A DNA stretch of 64,000 nucleotides from Myxocyprinus asiaticus (lineage: Eukaryota > Chordata > Actinopteri > Cypriniformes > Catostomidae), in NCBI RefSeq assembly GCF_019703515.2, contig NC_059388.1, positions 1,129,501 to 1,193,500 of the forward strand, read 5' to 3'. This document shows, in pieces, positions 24,634-59,694 of this stretch (its first letter is position 1; every line of letters starts with the position of its first letter). Made by a program: the position numbers and the translations under genes. The notes beneath the pieces are model-generated. The model saw nothing but the letters and a program-made list of their open reading frames with translations, ran no database searches and was not told where the DNA came from.

Positions 24634-24800
24634 ATCCGCATTCCAGCCTCCCTTTTATACCCGTATGTCGGGGGGAGTGGCATGCAAATTCTACTCTGCA
24701 ATTCTCATTGGCCTTTTCTCAAAGATCTGAAGGTGTCTCGGGCTCTCAAGATCGACCCCTAGTGTCACTACATCGACACAACACAGTGACAGAAGGGGAA
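24634..24800. repeat. DIRS copy 1, 5'-side inverted terminal repeat
   Basis: Partner of 18,847-19,010. Read on the minus strand, it leads into the Gag region. Confidence 0.9.
24645..24665 (-). promoter_or_regulatory. TATA box in the DIRS terminal repeat
   Basis: GGGTATAAAAGGGAGG reads on the minus strand about 290 bp upstream of the Gag-like ATG. This is a plausible core promoter for the element. Confidence 0.6.
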
Positions 24801-24974
24801 CTATGCTTCTAACCACAGATGGAGAGCTGTAGTTACAACTACACAACTTTGCGACGCAGTTTGCGAATGTTCGTTGGAACTATGGTTTCGGGAAATACCA
24901 AATCGTTGAACTATGTTGGTAACAATGGAACTTGCGACCATAGTTGGCTAACGACAGTTTTGGGAAATGCACCC

Positions 24975-27690
24975 CTGGACACAATGGCTGAATTCCAGTT
25001 GAAAGTGATCATCCCTATGCCCTTCTCATGTCTTTTGTTTGGAACGACCCTTTGAGTGGTGTCCCCTTCCCGAAGTGCCCTTGAAGGGTGCAAAAATATT
25101 GTTTGAAAACGTCCAATAACAACTGCCTAGCAAAGTTCTAGCCATCCAGAACACCATAGTAACAACCTAGAGGCCCAGATATACTTCATACAAAATTGAA
25201 CAGCGAACAGGTATGACGTCATTTAGAATGAAATCTGGCCAAAAAGATGGTGTTTTTGCATTCATTTTGGTGGTTCGGAACAGCTCGCCTGGTCAAACTT
25301 TTAGGAAAACTTCTAACCGGCTGCTAAACACCTTGCTGCCATTGGTCAATGTCATCGGTAGTTGTGACCTGAAGCTCCACCAACTACTTTGTGTAAATTT
25401 TTTTAGTCAGTATTCAGCATGAACACACCAGCATGCAAAGACCATTTCATGCAATTTTTTTGTTTTGTTTAATTAGTCTACAAAAGGAATTAAATCTACT
25501 CAAATACTCTCAAGTGCCCATTCACTCATGCGCCATCTGCAGCGAATGCCATTCACACACCTGCCCAAAGTAAGATATGCCTCTCTTATCATCATTCTTT
25601 TGTCTGTATTTTGCCCATTATTACTCTTTTATACACCCATCTTTGCAGTAGTATCAGTGTCATCATAAATGACAGTAACAGATTGTAATCTGCGCATATT
25701 ATGGCCATATATAGCGTGTTAGAACATTAGCATCATGAATTCAGAATGTAAACAAGACAAATTAAACATTTTCTACTGCATATATTACTTTAAATCATCA
25801 TCAAGTGGTTAAAATAGTTTCTTTTACTGATCTAGTGTGAATTCTACTCATAAAATGAAACAAAAAGTCATTGATACCACATTTTAATGCCACTTTAGTT
25901 TAGGTTTTACATGAAACATCCTCATATTTAAATGCTCCTCTAAACACCACCCACAGCAGTGTGGTGGGTGTCTGAATGTTCGTAAACAGTATACTGTTGC
26001 ACGGCTATTCAGAATTTCTTTTTATCCCTGAACGAATAACAAAGAAGGACTTCTCCAGAAGTATATCGGGGCCTTAATACTGTCCTAGCAACCAAACAAA
26101 ACACCATAACAACTTAGAAATGCCCTAGCAATCAGCCACATCATCTTTGCAACTGCTAGTAAACACTTAGAACACTGTGGCAAGTTACATTAAATGCTCT
26201 TAAAACTTAAAATCTCCCTTTAAACTTCCCAAGTATTCAAACTATAAGAGGCCTCTATAACCTTTAAACTGTTGTAAACTATCCGGCAAGACTTCGTCAA
26301 GCCAACAATGACAGTTTGTCTAGACCCCCCATACCCCCTAAATGTGACATAATTATTACAATGTTTATTTATAATATATGTAGTATTTTTTATTTTTATA
26401 AGTTACATTTTGTTTGTTCACAGAAGATGAATGTATTCATATTGGAGGGCAGGGCCAGTACTTGGATGTGATCTTTGGTGGGCACTTATATGTTTAGGGG
26501 GGTGACATTGATCAATTCACTGTCAGTCCTGAATCGATCAGTCATTCATCAGTCAGGATGGGGGCATCAGAAGTTTCTGGGGGAGCTTGAGGCAAATTGA
26601 AGGGGCAATTTGCCTAAAAAAAAAAAACACTCAGACCTGACCATGGTGAAGGGTGAATGATGTTTGCTGAATCAAATTAGATGTCTAATTTTAAGACACA
26701 CAGAATGTAAAAGGAAGGTAGATATAAAGCAGTATAAAGAGGAGATATGAATGTTGTTTTATTCAAATCTGCTAAGTCAGTCTGCTGTGTCGTCTTGTGG
26801 CAACCATGCAGCTCTCTGCTGTTGCCATGGCAATCAGATGTCTGACATTTGGCATGCAGCAAAAAGAATCTTGCCTAAATGCGTCACCCAAATAGATCAT
26901 ATCTATTCTACAGTATGTGACTAGTCGGAGGGTATCTGCAGTCGAATCCATCAAGGTTCTGCAATATTTCGGCTTGAAAGTGTTATGACTGCTTTTCATT
27001 TCTGAACAATGGCCATAAGAGGCAGTTCGTCTTTACTGATATGGTGCATAGGCTATTAATAACACAATTTATTTGTTTGTAAATATGCAAATTTATATAT
27101 ATATTATCACATTTAATATAACGGATACAAAATGGGCATCTTAATTTCTCATACATTAAATAATAATGTACAAATATTTAATAATTAAAAAGTTAGATAA
27201 ACAAATTCATGCTTAAATAAATAATTGAATAAATAAATAAATGCTTGAATACATAAATGAAAAAAAAAATGAGGGAATAAGAAAACAAAAAATATAAAAT
27301 GCTTACAGCTCTGAGACAGAACTAATAGCATAAAATTTTATATATTTAAGTTAGCTTGCTCCTTTGCCAAGATCACCAAAAAAAAAAAAGTTTAAATAAA
27401 TATTAGGAAAATATATATTTTTGACATATTTTTTACTATCCACAATAAATATTAAGCAGTTTTCATCTGTTATCTAATTATTTATTTATTTATTTTCTGA
27501 CCAAATATCTTTTACTGTTGTGAAAGCCCTTAGCTTTAGGCAGTTTTCATTAACAAGCATTATTATGTTGGTCCCTTAAATATAACCATAACTTTTCTCC
27601 ACATAGTTATTTCTTCTGGAATAATAAGAATATAAGATATAAAAACAAATCTCTTTTTATTCGCATCTGGTTTGATAAGAATATATTATT
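24975..27690. other. Intergenic, no gene seen
   Basis: The stretch contains scattered CCTAGCAACC-type fragments (25,122 and 26,088). One segment, at 24,985-25,090, is partly complementary to 18,540-18,745 (CATCCCTATGCCCTT against GGGCATATGGGTGAT). The rest is AT-rich sequence without a supported feature. Confidence 0.5.
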
Positions 27691-27779
27691 TAAGTCAACT
27701 TTTAGATGACAGGGGTGTCAAATGCCCTTTGTGTTCCCCTTCCAGTTTTGACAACTCTAACTTATTTATTGATCAATGT

Positions 27780-28438
27780 CTTTTTGTGTGTAGTAGCTTT
27801 TCAAATAAACAAAAATCAGATCTCACCATCCAAAGCACCCCCTCCGAAGAAAACACGCACGAGGTGATGAAACGGATGACATAACGTCAACTGTTGAAAG
27901 AAGCAATGGAAGTGGTGCATTCTGAAATATTCAACATTCGGAAGGAGAACGAGGTTCTAAAAACAAAAATGAAATGACTTTGAGGTGGGTTTCTGAATTG
28001 GAGGACAGAATAAACGATCAAGATCGGTACTGTCGCAGATGGAATCTTCGTTTGGAGGGGCTGAACGAGTTCACTGAGGACAACGTTAAGACTCGGGTGA
28101 TGGAGATCTGCAAAGCGGTGGTTGCCGAGGAAGAACGTAACTTCGTAGCAAGTAATGTGGATATTGCACATCGCATTGGAAGACCCAGCACAGACAACAG
28201 CAAGGGAAAGAAACCAAGGCCAGTGATAATAAGATTCGCCTCCAGAACAGCGCGGGACCTCACATGGAAAGGAGCCAAGGGAAACGACGTCCTCGAGAAA
28301 AACAAGATGTACTTCAAAGAAGATCTCACGACGAAAGATAGAGCTACATGGAATCTCTTATGGCCTGTGATTGAAAAAGCAAGAAAAGAAGGAAAGAGAA
28401 TCAAGGCAATTGTAGACGGTTATGAAATTAAAACTTAA
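27780..28438 (+). pseudogene. L1 ORF1 protein relic
   Basis: RNA-binding chaperone of L1 elements. The open part from 27,974 reads through a coiled-coil-like start (WVSELEDRINDQDRYCRRWN), the RRM-like core (NLRLEGLNE, VDIAHRIGR, RPVIIRFAS) and a C-terminal domain (YFKEDLTTKDRA, VIEKARKEGK) to the stop at 28,438. This is the Transposase_22 / L1 ORF1p layout. Upstream, an earlier frame (27,780-27,970) continues the N-terminal coiled coil but is broken by stops. Confidence 0.75.
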
Positions 28439-28789
28439 ACCACTGCTCTATTTGACAAGGGTTCTGAGTTTCAGCTCAAATTAAAACAGTATGGATATGT
28501 AAAGTCTGTTTGCTGTAGGCTATTTACCATCAATTGTTTATTTAGCTACAGAAACTGTTTACATTTGTTCTATTTTTGTCGCCACTGATAATAAGACCTT
28601 ATTGTGTGAGGTCACATAATTGCTTTTATAAAGCACTTTGTTACTTAAATTCAGGATAACAGGGGTCTCAAGACCAGTGACCTATTTGTGATTGATCTCT
28701 GAGAATGTTAGAGTAAGACTACCCTTCATACACTCTCAACACTTACAGCTTTTTCTTTCATTGTTCACTTAATTGTTCTATGAATTTTT

Positions 28790-29400
28790 CTTCAAGTTCA
28801 TGTCAATCAAACATTTTTCTGTCAATGCCAGGGGTATACGAGATATGTTCAAAAGAAAAGCTTTATTTCTGTTTCATTCAAGAAACTCATGCCTGCAAAG
28901 AAGATGTGTTTTTTTGGAAGAGTCAGTGGGGGTTGTGACATCTGGTTTTCTTTTGGAGCTTCAAATAGATCAGCAGAGGTCGCTATTTTAAGGGATATGT
29001 TTTCTGGACAGATATTAATTCACAAAACAGACGATCAAGGTCGGTGGATTATTCTTCTAATTGATAAAACAGATTAAATTCATCCTTATAATAAACATAT
29101 ATGCCACCAACAATAAAAGACCCAATGGGTTAATCTTTCAAGATACTGAAGACAATATTAATAAACTACATTCAAAATTTCCCTCTGCAGAAGTAATTTG
29201 TGGTGGGGACTTCACTGTGTTTGATGAAAAATGGGATAGATGGCCCCCTAAATTGGATTGTAGTGGAAATGAACAAATTAATATATGTTTTAAAAGGTTG
29301 AACATGTTAGACATTTGGAGATATAAAAATCTGCAATTATTGGAGAAATCCTTGCAATCACGTATTGATTTCTGGCTTATTTCAGAACATATGAAAGAAA
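28790..29400 (+). pseudogene. L1 ORF2 endonuclease domain relic
   Basis: APE-type endonuclease, broken into frames: SIKHFSVNARGIRD (N-terminal strand), then RFILINIYATNN-like text, EVICGGDFTVFDEKWDR (catalytic GDFN-type block, here GDFT) and SRIDFWLIS (the DY/F-x-L-I-S motif near the C-terminus). At least three frame changes. Confidence 0.7.
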
Positions 29401-29576
29401 GTTGAATTTGTTACTACTGAACCATCAATTTTAACTGATCACAAAGGCATATCTATTAAGATTTATATTTCAAGTAGTCAATCATGTAGAGTTAGAGGTT
29501 ATTGGAAATGAAATAGTAGTTTATTTAGACATAATGAATTCTGCAATAAAATTAAGACTATAATTGACAAATATTG

Positions 29577-29581
29577 GCAAC
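29577..29581. repeat. 5-bp target duplication, left (GCAAC)
   Basis: GCAAC here and at 31,523-31,527 flanks the LTR element exactly, as expected for retroviral-type integrase. Confidence 0.8.
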
Positions 29582-29955
29582 TGTAACATTGTTGGCTGCT
29601 GACAATGATGACAATGACAAGAAGATGAAGAACACAAGTGCAGTTTATTTCCAAAGTGAGAACCAATAACACTTACTACAAAACAAAACATACTAGACTA
29701 GACTATGGCTTGACTACGGCATACCAAACACATACAATACTTGACAACTAGACAATGAAAACATGAGGGCTTAAATACAAGACATGGGAGAACATAAACC
29801 AATGAACAAACAGAACTGATAACAAGATAATTAAACAATAAACCAATGAAAACATGACACATGAACATGGAGGGAAAACAGAAAATCACATGACAAGGGA
29901 ACAGGAACTAAACTTTTCAATATAAAAGACATGAATCAACAAAATACACCTGACA
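29582..29955 (-). repeat. 3' LTR of the LTR element
   Basis: 374 bp, beginning TGTAAC and ending CTGACA as read on the + strand. It is nearly identical to 31,022-31,522 apart from an 11-bp repeat expansion there. The adjacent polypurine tract (read on minus as AGTGGGGGGATA, 29,956-29,967) shows this is the 3' LTR of a minus-strand element. Confidence 0.85.
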
Positions 29956-30754
29956 TATCCCCCCCACTAAGGGGTGGCTCCTGAAACCCCAACACAAACA
30001 AAACACGTAAAACATGACATAAATTCAAAGTTCTGTAGGGAGCTGGGGGGGGGGGGGTGTCTTGAGGTGTGGGGCGTGGCATGGCGAGAAAGGGCGAGGG
30101 GCATGGGACCAAGGCAAAGTCCGTGGGGGGTGGAGACATGAGAGGCTTGAGGGGCGGAGCCATGGAACTTGGTGCCCAGAGAGTAGCCGAAGACTCGAAG
30201 GGCCAGGGTGGAGCCGATGGCAGGGAGGACCAAGGTGGTACTGGAGGCTCGGAGGAGCAAGGCGGAGCTGAGGGATCGGAAGACTGATGTGGAGCCGGTG
30301 GGACTGAGGACCAAGGTGGAGCCGTAGGGAAGGAGGTCCCCAGTGAAGCTGACAGATCGGAGGGACGAGGCGCAGCCAGAGGGTCGGAGAGCCAAAGCGG
30401 AGCCAGGTGACCGACAGACCAAGGAGGAGCCGGAGGGACAAGGGACCCCGGCACAGCCGACAGGCTGAAGGACCATAGTGGAGCCGAGGGAACGACAGGC
30501 CAAGGCGAAGTCCAGGGCTCGGAGGGTCCAGGCGGGATTGGAGGGCCGAAAGTTCCCCTTGCCTGCTCAGGAGAACTAAGGGTGGGTATAAGGGTGGGAA
30601 CCATCTCCAGGTCCCACTGCTCAGGTGTGGCTGTGACATGACATGGAGCAGGCTGAGGCGTTGCTGTGACGTGGCATGGAGCAGGCTGAGGCGCCGGCCG
30701 TGACGTGGACCTCTGGCTCGGCGGCGGCCGTGACGTGGACCTCTGGCTCGGCAT
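29936..30754 (-). CDS. Proline-rich ORF of the LTR element
   Basis: 272 codons, low complexity, with repeated PPSAPPWS-like units and local tandem repeats at its start (RSTSRP; QPAPCHVTATP). It overlaps the Gag-like ORF end by about 130 bp in another frame, and a third frame is open over much of the same stretch, so openness is partly due to the repetitive G/C-rich composition. It could be a Gag tail reached by a frameshift, or non-coding. Confidence 0.4.
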   Translation of the reverse strand: MPSQRSTSRPPPSQRSTSRPAPQPAPCHVTATPQPAPCHVTATPEQWDLEMVPTLIPTLSSPEQARGTFGPPIPPGPSEPWTSPWPVVPSAPLWSFSLSAVPGSLVPPAPPWSVGHLAPLWLSDPLAAPRPSDLSASLGTSFPTAPPWSSVPPAPHQSSDPSAPPCSSEPPVPPWSSLPSAPPWPFESSATLWAPSSMAPPLKPLMSPPPTDFALVPCPSPFLAMPRPTPQDTPPPPAPYRTLNLCHVLRVLFVLGFQEPPLSGGDMSGVFC

Positions 30755-31004
30755 CCGCCTCCCCCACAGTGAACGGGGAACCGATGAACCGTAGGGTGAG
30801 GTCGATATATTGAGCCAGGCTGAGGGAACTGCGACCGCCAGGCATCAAAAAAGAAATGGACTCATTCAGTCCAAATCTAAAACAGTCTTTGAGGGCAACC
30901 TCATTAAAGTCCACCTGGCTGGCTAGACCGCAGAAGTCCTCAACATAGTCCTCCAGGGGACGATTCCCCTGACGTAGGCGCAGAAGTAAAACTGCTGGGT
31001 TCAT
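30621..31004 (-). CDS. Gag-like fragment of the LTR element
   Basis: ATG at 31,004 begins about 18 bp downstream of the 5' LTR. 128 codons: MNPAVLLLRLRQGNRPLEDY, then DFCGLASQVDF, CFRFGLNE and QYIDLTLRFIGS. The 'LRQG..SLEDYV..F' pattern is typical of the Gag domain of Ty3/gypsy-type elements (retrotransposon_gag). It ends after two copies of an AEPEVHVTA repeat and a Cys/His-containing tail. It is too short to be a full Gag. Confidence 0.6.
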   Translation of the reverse strand: MNPAVLLLRLRQGNRPLEDYVEDFCGLASQVDFNEVALKDCFRFGLNESISFLMPGGRSSLSLAQYIDLTLRFIGSPFTVGEADAEPEVHVTAAAEPEVHVTAGASACSMPRHSNASACSMSCHSHT

Positions 31005-31021
31005 GGTTGGGTCAAGTATTC

Positions 31022-31522
31022 TGTAACGTTGTTGGCTGCTGACAATGATGACAATGACGAAGATGACGTGAAGATGAAGAACCCAAGTGCAGTTTATTTC
31101 CAAAGTGAGAACCAATAATCCTGACTACAAAACAAAAAACATCGGCTTGACTACGGCTTGACTACGGCTTGACTACGGCTTGACTACGGCTTGACTACGG
31201 CTTGACTACGGCTTGACTACGGCTTGACTACGGCTTGACTACGGCTTGACTACGGCTTGACTACGGCTTGACTACGGCTTACCAAACACATACCATCACA
31301 TTCAATACTTGACAACTAGACAATGAAAACATGAGGGCTTAAATACAAGACATGGGAGAACATAAACCAATGAACAAACAGAACTGATAACAAGATAATT
31401 AAACAATAAACCAATGAAAACATGACATATGAACATGGAGGGAAAACAGAAATCACATGACAAGGGAACAGGAACTAAACTTTTCAAAATAAAAGACATG
31501 AATCAACAAAATACACCTGACA
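31022..31522 (-). repeat. 5' LTR with an expanded 11-bp repeat
   Basis: 501 bp. Its 127-bp excess over the other LTR is explained by about 12 copies of an 11-bp unit (CGGCTTGACTA) at 31,143-31,281. The 3' LTR has one to two copies. Confidence 0.9.
31143..31281. repeat. 11-bp tandem repeat, about 12 copies
   Basis: Unit CGGCTTGACTA, essentially perfect, inside the 5' LTR. Confidence 0.95.
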
Positions 31523-31527
31523 GCAAC

Positions 31528-33838
31528 AGATTTATGGGAAATTTTGGGAGCTAACAAAATTTGAAATAAGGAAGTTTCCTATGGAAAATTCATATCTAGA
31601 AAGAAAAAAATTACAAAATAATGTCCATTACATACAGAAATAATCAAAATATGTCAAACAATGATGTATGTAGCTTATAACATTGCAGAATCATCAAGAT
31701 AATATTTATGAAGATAAAGCTAGAGGTGTTTTTGTTAGGTCAAGATAAAAATGGATGGAAGCAGGTGAAAAAAAACACCAAATACTTTTTCAGTTTATAA
31801 AAAAGAAATGGGGACATAGCCTCTGTAAACAAATTAATAATAAACAGTGTTGCTAATGAAAATCCTAAAGATTTATCTAAATTTGTAACTCAGTTTTAAA
31901 GCAACTTGTACAGCTGTGCTAGCTAATTTTCTTAAGAATTTATCAGACAGTATTAATAAAATGAACATTGATTTCAGAAATTCATGTGATAAAGGTTTAA
32001 GCATTCAGGAGGTCATTGATTGTATAAACCATCTTAAAGACAATAAGTCTCCCGGAAATGATGAGTTGACGGGAGTTTTATAAAACCTTCTGTAATGATC
32101 TTGCACACTTTTTACTTGCTGTCTTCAAAGAATCGATTGATTTGGGAGAACTTCCTGCCTCACTGAAACAAGGAGTAATTACACTTATACTGAAACCTAA
32201 CAAAGATAAGTTATACTTAGAAAACTGGAGACCAAACAGTTTGTTAAACAATGATGGCAAAATGTATTCTCTAATATTTGCAAAAAGACTTAAAAAGGTT
32301 TCAATTCAATAATTGATGAAGAACAATCAGGCTTTATGAAAGGATGTTATATTGGAAATAATTTTAGATTAATTTTAGATTTAATTGACTACAGACATCT
32401 TATTACAGATGATGGCTTTATATTGTTTATTGACTTGCGTATGATACCATTAAACATTCTTTTATGTTTAAGGTCATTGATATATTTTTTTTTTCTTTTT
32501 CAGAAAGCCATTAAAACGCTTTATAATGGATGAAATAGATCAGTCCAGTTGTCCCATGGTACCTGTCAGAGATTTGATATGAGCCGTGGGATAAGGCAAG
32601 GATGCTCTATATCACCTTTCTTTTTTTATTAGTTACACAAGTGATGGCAACTCATATCAAAAAAGCAAGTGTTTGGCAAAGATATTAAACATAGCCAATT
32701 TGTGGATGATACCACCCTTTTCTTTAAAAAACACAAATACTGTAAGTAGAGAAAGTTATTAGATGCATAGATGAATTTTCTTAGGTCTCTGGATTATAAG
32801 ATCCATCTTATTTTCTCTTAAAAACTGTGTTTTGAAAGAAATTAGTGGAATAACAATTAAAGACACTGTTACATATAGAGGTTTGTAAAGATCTTAATCA
32901 GAGAAACACATTACATTTTAAGCCTATTGTTGGAGAATTAAAAACAGATGTAATATGTGGTTGATGAGAGAGTTTTACTTTCAAAAGCAGAAAGAATTTC
33001 TAGGTCTGTCTATGTATCAATGTCAATGGAAGTTCCAGAAAATGTGGTCAAGGAATTGGATAAGATTCTATATGATTTCATATGGAGGAAAAAACAACAC
33101 TACTTACGAAAAGATATTATAAATAATAATAAGGAATATGGGGGCCTTGAAGTGTCACATTTTACAGACTTAAATACTGTTTTTAAAATAAAATGGATAA
33201 TTGAATAACTAAATAACAAAGATAGTATATGGAATATTTTCCCCAAATTTATATTGAATTATTTGGGTGGCATTTGTTTTCTTTTATAATGTATTGAAAA
33301 AATCCCAACTAAACTCGCAAATTTCCACAAGCAGGCACTGCAAGCTTGGCAGTTAGTCTATAAGCACAACTTCTCACCACATTGGTATTTTGTATGGAAT
33401 AATAAGGATATCTTGTATAAGAAAAAATCTATCTTCAATCAGACATGATATGACAATGGAATAATCACTGTAAGTCAGTTGATTAATGAACAAGGCCTGC
33501 TTTTAACATATTCAGAATTCCTCAAAAAGTTTAGGATTCCTGTAAAACCAAAAGAGTATGCTATTATTTTTGACGCAATCCCAAGTAAAGTTGTTGCATT
33601 ATTACAAAATTCAGGATATTCTACTGTTGATATAGAGCAACTTCCCATTACATGTGATACAATCTTTATTGGTGATATTAATGTTGTAAAAGACAAATGC
33701 AGTAATAAATATATTAGAAACGTATTGAAGAGGAATTATGTGCCGAGTTCAACAATGTTTTGGTCTTCTAAGTATAAGAACATTAATTGGAAAAAAAAAA
33801 CCTGGACAATAACCAATATGTTTTTTTTTTATAACTAA
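31528..33838 (+). pseudogene. L1 ORF2 reverse transcriptase and C-terminus relic
   Basis: Text resumes after the LTR element with LWEILGANKFEIRKF. RT blocks are visible in shifting frames: DNKSPGNDELTG, FKESIDLGELPASLKQG, LILKPNKDKLYLENWRP, NNQAGFMKGCYIGNNFR, MSRGIRQGCSISPF and QFVDDTTLFF (the catalytic FADD box, here FVDD). Downstream frames at 32,957-33,208 and 33,479-33,838 correspond to the C-terminal region. Many stops. Confidence 0.75.
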
Positions 33839-34309
33839 TAAAATTAGAGAGATTTCCTTTAAAATATTACACATAATAAGCAGTTGTTTGAACGTTTTAA
33901 TTTGGATATTGAAAACTCATGTGATTTTGGTAGTGTTGCTAAAGAATCTGTAACAAATCTTTTTTTCAGTGTGTATACTCAAGGATATTTTGGACTGATG
34001 TTTCTAATTTTGTTTCTAGAATATTTGGAACTATGATACAAATTGAACTGTATGATGTTGTATTTTTATTTTTGTACAAGATACCATTGATTCTAAAGAA
34101 GTACAGTTTATTTTCTTATACAGCTTATTATCTTACTTGGAAAATATCACATTCATGTGAAAAAATGGGCTAAAGCCAAGCCAAATTTTGAACAATTTAT
34201 AAATGAAATGAAACAATATGGTACTGCTTTGGATATTATTAAAAATAAAAAAGCATTGGCACTTCTCTACTTTAACTTATGTTAATTTGAATTTTGTAGT
34301 TTTACCCGT

Positions 34310-34528
<219 letters not shown>

Positions 34529-34899
34529 CATTTAAAAAATATATTATAAAAAAATAAAAAAATTCCAAATGACATGCAGTGCTTCAAGTCGAACACACCT
34601 AATAATTATCCTGTTTTTCCTCTTTGTGTATTTTCAGTTTAATGTCTGTGAGACGCCGCTATCACATGAAACCTGTTACTTTTCTCAGCGCTGCTCAGGA
34701 TAGACCAATCACTGTTGTTTCAGATTACTGGATATTTTATTTCAAACAGTAATTTTGTTTTATGTAACTTATCCGTTCGCTTTTTTAATCTTAAATTGAA
34801 TTCTTTAATTTAAAAAGACGTCTGAAATCACATAAAAATGTCCTGGGCTCTCTGGGCCACCGAGCGCCACCTGCAGGACGATCCCGCCTCAGTTAACAA

Positions 34900-35120
34900 G
34901 TTCCAGCGCATTTGCCCTGTGGATCACATGATCGCGCTCGATGACGTCACGGAGCGAAGGGCCTGATCGCAGAGAGTCTTCCGGAGTGAATCAGTTTTTA
35001 ACAGAGGAATAAAGCAGTGATTGTAACTGTGTCTTGTGTTCATACGCGAATCTCTATGGCTGGTGTGATCGGCTAGAGGCTCGGATCAGGCTTTGTGTTT
35101 GTGTCAGAGAGAGTTCGAGC
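34900..35120 (+). promoter_or_regulatory. rab21 promoter and 5' UTR with a CRE palindrome
   Basis: G+C and CpG rise sharply just before rab21. A perfect TGACGTCA (34,942-34,949, CREB/ATF site) and TCACATGA (34,924-34,931, an E-box/M-box-like site) stand 170-200 bp upstream of the ATG. No TATA box is seen, which fits a housekeeping gene. The transcription start is not fixed by the sequence. Confidence 0.55.

Positions 35121-59694
<24,574 letters not shown>

Larger units (their letters stand above)
18801..24807 (-). mobile_element. DIRS-type tyrosine-recombinase retrotransposon, copy 1 (full structure)
   Basis: About 6 kb, read on the minus strand: Gag-like region, reverse transcriptase, RNase H, tyrosine recombinase, 3' UTR. 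It has the DIRS signature: inverted terminal repeats at 24,800-24,634 and 18,847-19,010, and an internal complementary region at 19,095-19,193 whose two halves match the outer ends of the element. No target duplication is evident, as expected for recombinase-mediated insertion. All coding regions carry lesions, so it is dead. It is nested within the Harbinger element. Confidence 0.9.
14537..24974 (+). mobile_element. Harbinger-type DNA transposon, interrupted by a SINE and a DIRS element
   Basis: The left end begins GGGTGCGTTTTCC (14,538) and the right end is its inverted form, GGGAAATGCACCC (to about 24,974). A CTG trinucleotide flanks both as a possible 3-bp duplication. Inside the ends, ACCAACATAGT and TTTCCCGAAACC recur in inverted orientation. 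A Harbinger transposase relic lies at 16,578-17,910. With the SINE and DIRS subtracted the element would be about 4 kb. That both ends belong to one element is an inference from the nesting. Confidence 0.55.
29582..31522 (-). mobile_element. Non-autonomous LTR retrotransposon
   Basis: Two LTRs (374 and 501 bp), a 5-bp duplication GCAAC, a polypurine tract beside the 3' LTR and only about 1.07 kb of interior. The interior encodes a Gag-like fragment and a proline-rich tail, with no protease, RT or integrase. It would depend on a related autonomous element for movement. The primer-binding site next to the 5' LTR (GAATACTTGACCC) does not match a tRNA end that I can name. Confidence 0.8.
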
